Shown: positions 8,559-11,877 of the stretch, in pieces
Layout of the letters: each line of letters starts with the position of its first letter
How positions within the stretch are numbered: position 1 is the first letter of the stretch
DNA from: Gloeopeniophorella convolvens
Taxonomy: Eukaryota > Basidiomycota > Agaricomycetes > Russulales
Assembly (NCBI GenBank): GCA_022496205.1
Contig: WTXD01000344.1
Span: 1-11,877 of the forward strand
Direction: 5' to 3'
Length of the DNA stretch: 11,877 bases
Notes under the pieces: model-generated
The model's input: only the letters and a program-made list of their open reading frames with translations
What the model was told of the DNA's origin: nothing
Databases searched by the model: none
Made by a program: the position numbers and the translations under genes

Positions 8559-10162
8559 ATGTCTACGAGTCCCCCTTCTCGATGCTCCCGTGGTGCTCTC
8601 AACAAGGAGCTCCTTCAGAGGTGTGTCAAGCATGATCAAGCGCGATCAACGACACAACAAGCCGGGGTCCCTGTGGAGGGCATGGGTGGACAGGGCAGCT
8701 CTTCTGGTCCGGCCGGGAACAGGTGAATGAGCGCTGCGCGTGGGTCCGTCACGGTTTAGGCTGATGCGCTCCCCTTCGAATATGCAGCGCTCAGATACAT
8801 CTGCCCGGCGATCTCGTTCCCTCACCATCTGGATTGGCAGGCATTCCAGTCGGACCCGATATTCGAGATCATCACGCGCGAGCCGCTTTGCGTGCTATTG
8901 TCGAGAAGCAGATTGATGATGCCGAGCGCAGCATCCTCTCCATGCGTACGAGGCGCAATGCTCTCGTACTCATCTCTATCCTGCCTCCCGAACTCCTCGC
9001 TCGTATCTTCCATTTCCATGCACTCAACCATCCACCTCTCATGGACGGCGAGTTGTCGGGTTGGATCATCGACACACACGTATGCCGGCATTGGCGTCAG
9101 GTCGCGTTGGGCGACGGCTCTCTTTGGGGAGATATCAAGGGGTTCCCAGCCAGAAACAGGTGGATCCCCGAGATGGTGGCCCGTTCAAAGGACGCACCAT
9201 TGAGCATCAGTCTTCTCGACCCGCCTGACCAGAGGCTTCTTTCCATATTCCTTCGTCACCTTCCTCGCATCCGCGAGCTCGCTCTGCCAGGTCTAGGGCC
9301 GTCCCAAGCAGGGGAAGACTTTACTCGAAAAATCCTGACCCATGAAGCCCCGATACTTGAACGATTCACTCTGGGATTGCTCGGAGATGGATCTCCGATA
9401 GTCCCGAACCAGGTCAGACTCTTCAGAGGCAGCGGCGCACCGAGGCTGCGGGAGATGACGCTATATCATGTCAACCTCACATGGTCATCGTTCCCGCGCA
9501 GCCCCCTGACTCGCCTTAATGTCAGGCTCTCGCCTGGGGTCCCTGGTATGCCATCACTTGGCAGCTTTGAACACCTCATGGACGTCTTGGCTGGTTGTCC
9601 GACGCTGGAACACCTTTCACTTCATCACTGTCTACCATCCACCTCATCTACACGTAATCGACTCTCCACCGTCAATCTCCCCAAGCTTCACAAGTTGGAT
9701 CTTGAGGATACAAGCAATGAAATTACACGCATGCTTGAACATTTGGAGTTACCCCTTTCATCGAGTCTCGATATACATTGCGTCAACCCGAGTCCCACCC
9801 AAGGGAACCCAATGAGTGTCCTTCCTTTAATTGTAGCGCACTTCTCTAGGCCGGGAGCAGTCACCCTACGCAGCCTCTACGTCAACCACCACGCGTTTCC
9901 AAGGAATTTGGTCGAGGTCACAGCGTACAGTACCCTGCCCGGGCCTGATGGTCATCCTTCCCACGACAGCGACCTTGATCTCCACTTCGAAGTACGTGAC
10001 CCAGGCATGCTGTCAGGCATAGTCCAGCAGACATTTGTAGTACTTCCCTTCGCGGACATCGAGTATTGCAATGTCTTAGCTTTGGAGGACCTGTGGCTCC
10101 TTGACTGGTCGCAGCTACGCCACCGATGCAGCAAGATCGCGAACATGGGGGTGATGGGGTGA
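8559..10162 (+). CDS. F-box-like/LRR domain protein, gene 3, cut by in-frame TGA
   Basis: Paralogue of gene 2. Exon 1 (8559-8722) starts MSTSPPSRCSRG, and exon 2 starts at 8788. Joined, they give 512 residues up to a TGA at 10160-10162. A helical segment ARAALRAIVEKQIDDAERSI (about 85-104), missing from gene 2, precedes the F-box-like core LPPELLARIFHFHAL (about 120-134) and DTHVCRHWRQVALGDGSLW. LRR-like repeats fill the rest (LPRIRELALPG, APRLREMTLYH, CPTLEHLSLHHC, LPKLHKLDLED). The TGA stands where gene 2 has AAC, in a base-for-base alignment without indel, and the same frame stays open to 10648. So this is a truncated product lacking the last LRR-like part and acidic tail, a recent nonsense mutant, or a gene with an extra intron over the TGA. 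Function as for gene 2, by family. Confidence 0.75.
8723..8787 (+). other. Intron of F-box-like gene 3 (65 bases)
   Basis: Donor GTGAAT, branch-like GGCTGATGC, acceptor ATATGCAG. It splits an AG|C serine codon and joins GPAGN to SAQIHLPGDLVPS in frame. Position and both ends match the intron of gene 2. Confidence 0.88.
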
Positions 10163-10221
10163 GGAGCTACCGCACTTCTGAAGGAGATCAACCCTCCCAA
10201 GGCCGCTGTTCCTCAGCCTAG
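10159..10221 (+). other. Possible intron removing the TGA of gene 3
   Basis: GTGAGG at 10159 would serve as donor and CCTCAGCCTAG, ending at 10221, as acceptor. The 63-base intron is a multiple of three and takes out the TGA plus 20 other codons, joining NMGVMG to SSSTTSRGKG. The branch site is weak. The homologous bases of gene 2 are coding and lack this donor. Speculative. Confidence 0.3.
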
Positions 10222-10648
10222 CAGCAGCAGCACCACCTCCCGCGGAAAAGGCAAAGAGAAGCGCCAAGGACGGGAAGCTCCTGCGCAAGCAGCGCCGAGC
10301 GCTGTGGCGCAGCCGGTCCCTTTCCCCAAGTTGGCATCACTCCACGTGAAGGACATCGACTTCTCGCAACAGCTCCTTGGCAGCGAGGACGGCATATTCA
10401 ACATTGTCAAGGATGCCATGGATCGGAGGAAGCAGTGCGGAATCCAGCTCACTGAGCTGGATATTTCTAGCTGCGTCATCACCGCCAGCCAAGCACGCCA
10501 ACTGGGCGAGTTTGTGCGGGGATTCGAATGGGATGAAGACGAAGGCCTGCCAGAGCACCCGGGTTATACGGATCCTCGCGATTTCTACGCGGACGACTCG
10601 GACTCGGACGGGGAAGGAAATGAGATGCCATGGGCGGACTTTCGTTGA
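10163..10648 (+). pseudogene. In-frame 3' continuation of F-box-like gene 3
   Basis: The frame of gene 3 continues for 161 codons after the TGA without another stop and matches the C-terminus of gene 2. It has the serine-rich linker, a basic GKGKEKRQGR, VAQPVPFPKLASLHVKDIDF, DAMDRRKQC, ARQLGEFVRGFEWDEDEG, and the acidic end PGYTDPRDFYADDSDSD. A separate start inside it is unlikely. It is either untranslated relic or the last exon of gene 3. Confidence 0.75.
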
Positions 10649-11203
10649 TGGGACCGTGACGAAGACAAGAGGGTATGGCTAGAGAACTATTCGGACTAGC
10701 GCCGCCGCTGGCAGGGCGAATCTGAGTATAGGGCGAGCGGTCTCAGTGCTTCTGTTACAGTTGATTCGACGACTGACGGACAATTCGTCGGTAGGGCAAA
10801 TCCTGTATATTACTAGGTGTATCCCGGCCTAATGCTGTGGGCCTTCGTTCAATGTAAGAGGTCGTCTGGGACCGTCCGCTGGTCTTGTAGCGCACAGTGT
10901 CCGCCGCGGCGATCCGTCGCGCACGTCCTGCGCATTATGCCTCACCCGTTGGAACTTTACATTTCGATCCCTCTTTGACGTCCTCGCCACATGAAGACAC
11001 AGTCGTCGGGTCTCCTTTTCTCCTGAAAGATGTTGACCTTGAAAAGATGTGTGGACAGTAAGCACGGCAGCTCTCGTTATCACGAAGAGCGAGATACAAC
11101 TGTACCCCGGGGATCATGGCAGCCTGTTCTGTAGATTTATGAAGGTGTTGCTCGGGGTGCCTCGAGAGCCTCCAACACTGGGCCGGTCAATTGACTACTA
11201 TCC
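10649..11203. other. Duplicated 3' flank of F-box-like gene 3
   Basis: Non-coding stretch aligned with 7353-7901 over its full length, with substitutions and small indels scattered evenly and no conserved open frame. No RNA gene was recognised in it. Confidence 0.6.
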
Positions 11204-11569
11204 TGGAAGGGGTGAATTAACGCGTTAGAAAGCTCTTGTATCGCGTCATCGAGGGCGGCCGATACGGCCCTTTGACTCCGCGGGCCGACGTTGCGACTTC
11301 GTCGACAAACCATTGCGGAAGGTTTGTACGAAAGTGTAGAATAAATATGAGGATATTTTGGAAGCGCGCGGGCGATTCTAAACAGAAAGGATCGCCGTCT
11401 CAGTTCTCGCGCGCTCTAGTAGACACGGAATTGAGGGACAAAAATTTACGGGAGGGTGGCTTGACCATCACCGAACAAAACTGTATAGTATCAACCGGAT
11501 TGGTCCATCGGGAATAAAGATACGAGACTCTCGGTGCGAGCTCAGTGCGTGCGCGAAAGCACAAGTCGA

Positions 11570-11593
11570 AACCCTGGGCCGCCGGCCCGGGTT
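11570..11593. other. Stem-loop: AACCC-t-GGGCC / GGCCC-GGGTT
   Basis: A ten-pair stem with one bulged T and a GCC loop, within the unclassified insertion. It is too GC-rich and isolated to assign a role, and no T-tract follows it. It might be part of the structure of a small non-autonomous element. Confidence 0.5.
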
Positions 11594-11612
11594 GTAAAGT
11601 CAAACGAAAGAC

Positions 11613-11641
11613 CACGCGCGCGTCTGTCCGCACGCGCGCGC
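11613..11641. repeat. Two alternating CA/CG tracts
   Basis: Two copies of CACGCGCGCG separated by TCTGTCCG or thereabouts, close to strictly alternating pyrimidine-purine. Such tracts can adopt Z-DNA; here this is only compositional. Confidence 0.6.
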
Positions 11642-11860
11642 CACGAAACGAATAGCAAGAAGAATACGAACGTCCGATTCCAACAGAAAGGACGGCGGAT
11701 GTATCTCGGGTTTGAATGTCGGAAATCATGGCAGGAGTTTGGTGAGAGTGATGAGGAATAGTTCGACGGAAAGGCCGAGGCTGAGCGCTGAAATATTGAA
11801 TTCTTGGCCGTGTGCGATATCAAAGCAGCGCCATAGCAATCGCTCTATGATGCGTCACGC

Positions 11861-11877
11861 CACGTCGGAGCCTCTGC
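11861..11877 (+). repeat. Start of a third duplication unit
   Basis: CACGTCGGAGCCTCTGC matches 8416-8432 (CACGTCGGAGCCCCTGC) and the unit start at 5251. In unit 2 the F-box-like start codon lies 143 bases after this point, so another gene copy probably begins just beyond the window. Confidence 0.6.

Larger units (their letters stand above)
11333..11674. mobile_element. Unclassified insertion in DUF6535 fragment copy 2
   Basis: Sequence absent from the otherwise matching stretch at 8030-8040 of unit 1. It contains a copy of the right-hand target border: CGATTCTAAACAGAAAGGA at 11373-11391 against CGATTCCAACAGAAAGGA at 11675-11692. Such a long imperfect direct repeat could be a target-site duplication of a SINE or LINE-type insertion, with about 40 further bases on the left unexplained. 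There is no poly(A) tail, convincing RNA polymerase III box pair, terminal inverted repeat or open frame. A plain deletion in unit 1 is less likely, because unit 1 stays coding-like across the site. Confidence 0.45.
8416..11860 (+). repeat. Tandem segmental duplication, unit 2
   Basis: Second copy of the unit at 5251-8415. It holds F-box-like gene 3, the same 3' flank and the same antisense DUF6535 piece, plus about 340 extra bases at 11333-11674 and minus about 118 bases near 11847. The offset to unit 1 is 3165 bases at the 5' end and about 3296 at the gene 3' end. Confidence 0.9.
11204..11860 (-). pseudogene. Truncated DUF6535 gene 3' fragment, copy 2, split by an insertion
   Basis: Two blocks, 11204-11332 and 11675-11846, match copy 1 on the minus strand. 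One gives DDAIQELSNALIHPF, with the TAG stop changed to CAG. The other gives SLGLSVELFLITLTKLL. Between them lie about 340 bases with no counterpart in copy 1. The segment equal to 8288-8402 is missing, with the junction near 11847. Clearly non-functional. Confidence 0.7.

Noticed and set aside
8170..8730. Plus-strand open frame of 186 codons before gene 3
   Set aside because: It overlaps the antisense DUF6535 piece and runs through exon 1 of gene 3 in the wrong frame. The spliced gene 3 frame matches gene 2 precisely.
11560..11580. AGTCGAAACCCTGG resembling a tRNA-type B box
   Set aside because: No A box lies at a usable distance, and no cloverleaf or poly(T) terminator was found.

Overview
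The window looks like nuclear DNA from a basidiomycete fungus, most likely an Agaricomycete and possibly of the Polyporales. Coding parts are GC-rich, introns are very short (44 to 67 bases, GT...AG), and the two gene families present are both strongly expanded in that group. One encodes F-box-like proteins with leucine-rich-repeat-like C-terminal halves. The other is the DUF6535 membrane-anchored family. No bacterial signals, tRNA, rRNA or CRISPR were seen. The species is an inference from protein style, not from a search.

Left third (1-2653, minus strand): a nearly full-length but dead DUF6535 gene running off the left edge. It keeps one recognisable intron. It carries two TAG codons at expected tryptophans, an internal deletion, at least three single-base frameshifts, and a 480-base AT-rich transposable element (564-1043). 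The element has 68-base terminal inverted repeats starting CACTG and a 3-base TGT target duplication. Removing it restores a continuous reading frame across the site.

Middle (2794-4709, plus strand): an F-box-like/LRR gene, divergent from the DUF6535 gene, with a small first exon and three single-base frame changes, so probably a pseudogene. A 667-base gene-free spacer with a 7-base and a 10-base tandem repeat follows.

Right half (about 5251-11877): a tandem segmental duplication. Each unit holds an F-box-like/LRR gene (plus strand), its 3' flank, and a truncated convergent piece of a DUF6535 gene (minus strand). Unit 1 (about 5251-8415) has a fully open two-exon gene of 643 codons that has lost 16 codons just before the F-box. 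Unit 2 (about 8416-11860) has the longer gene, interrupted by one in-frame TGA with the rest of the frame intact. Its DUF6535 piece is split by roughly 340 bases of unexplained sequence. A third unit starts at about 11861, so the array very likely continues to the right.

If expressed, the F-box-like proteins would be expected to act as substrate adaptors of SCF ubiquitin ligases, with the variable LRR half binding targets. The sequence shows no dedicated multi-gene system. What it shows is a birth-and-death array in which each copy carries its own lesion, or in one case an altered N-terminus.
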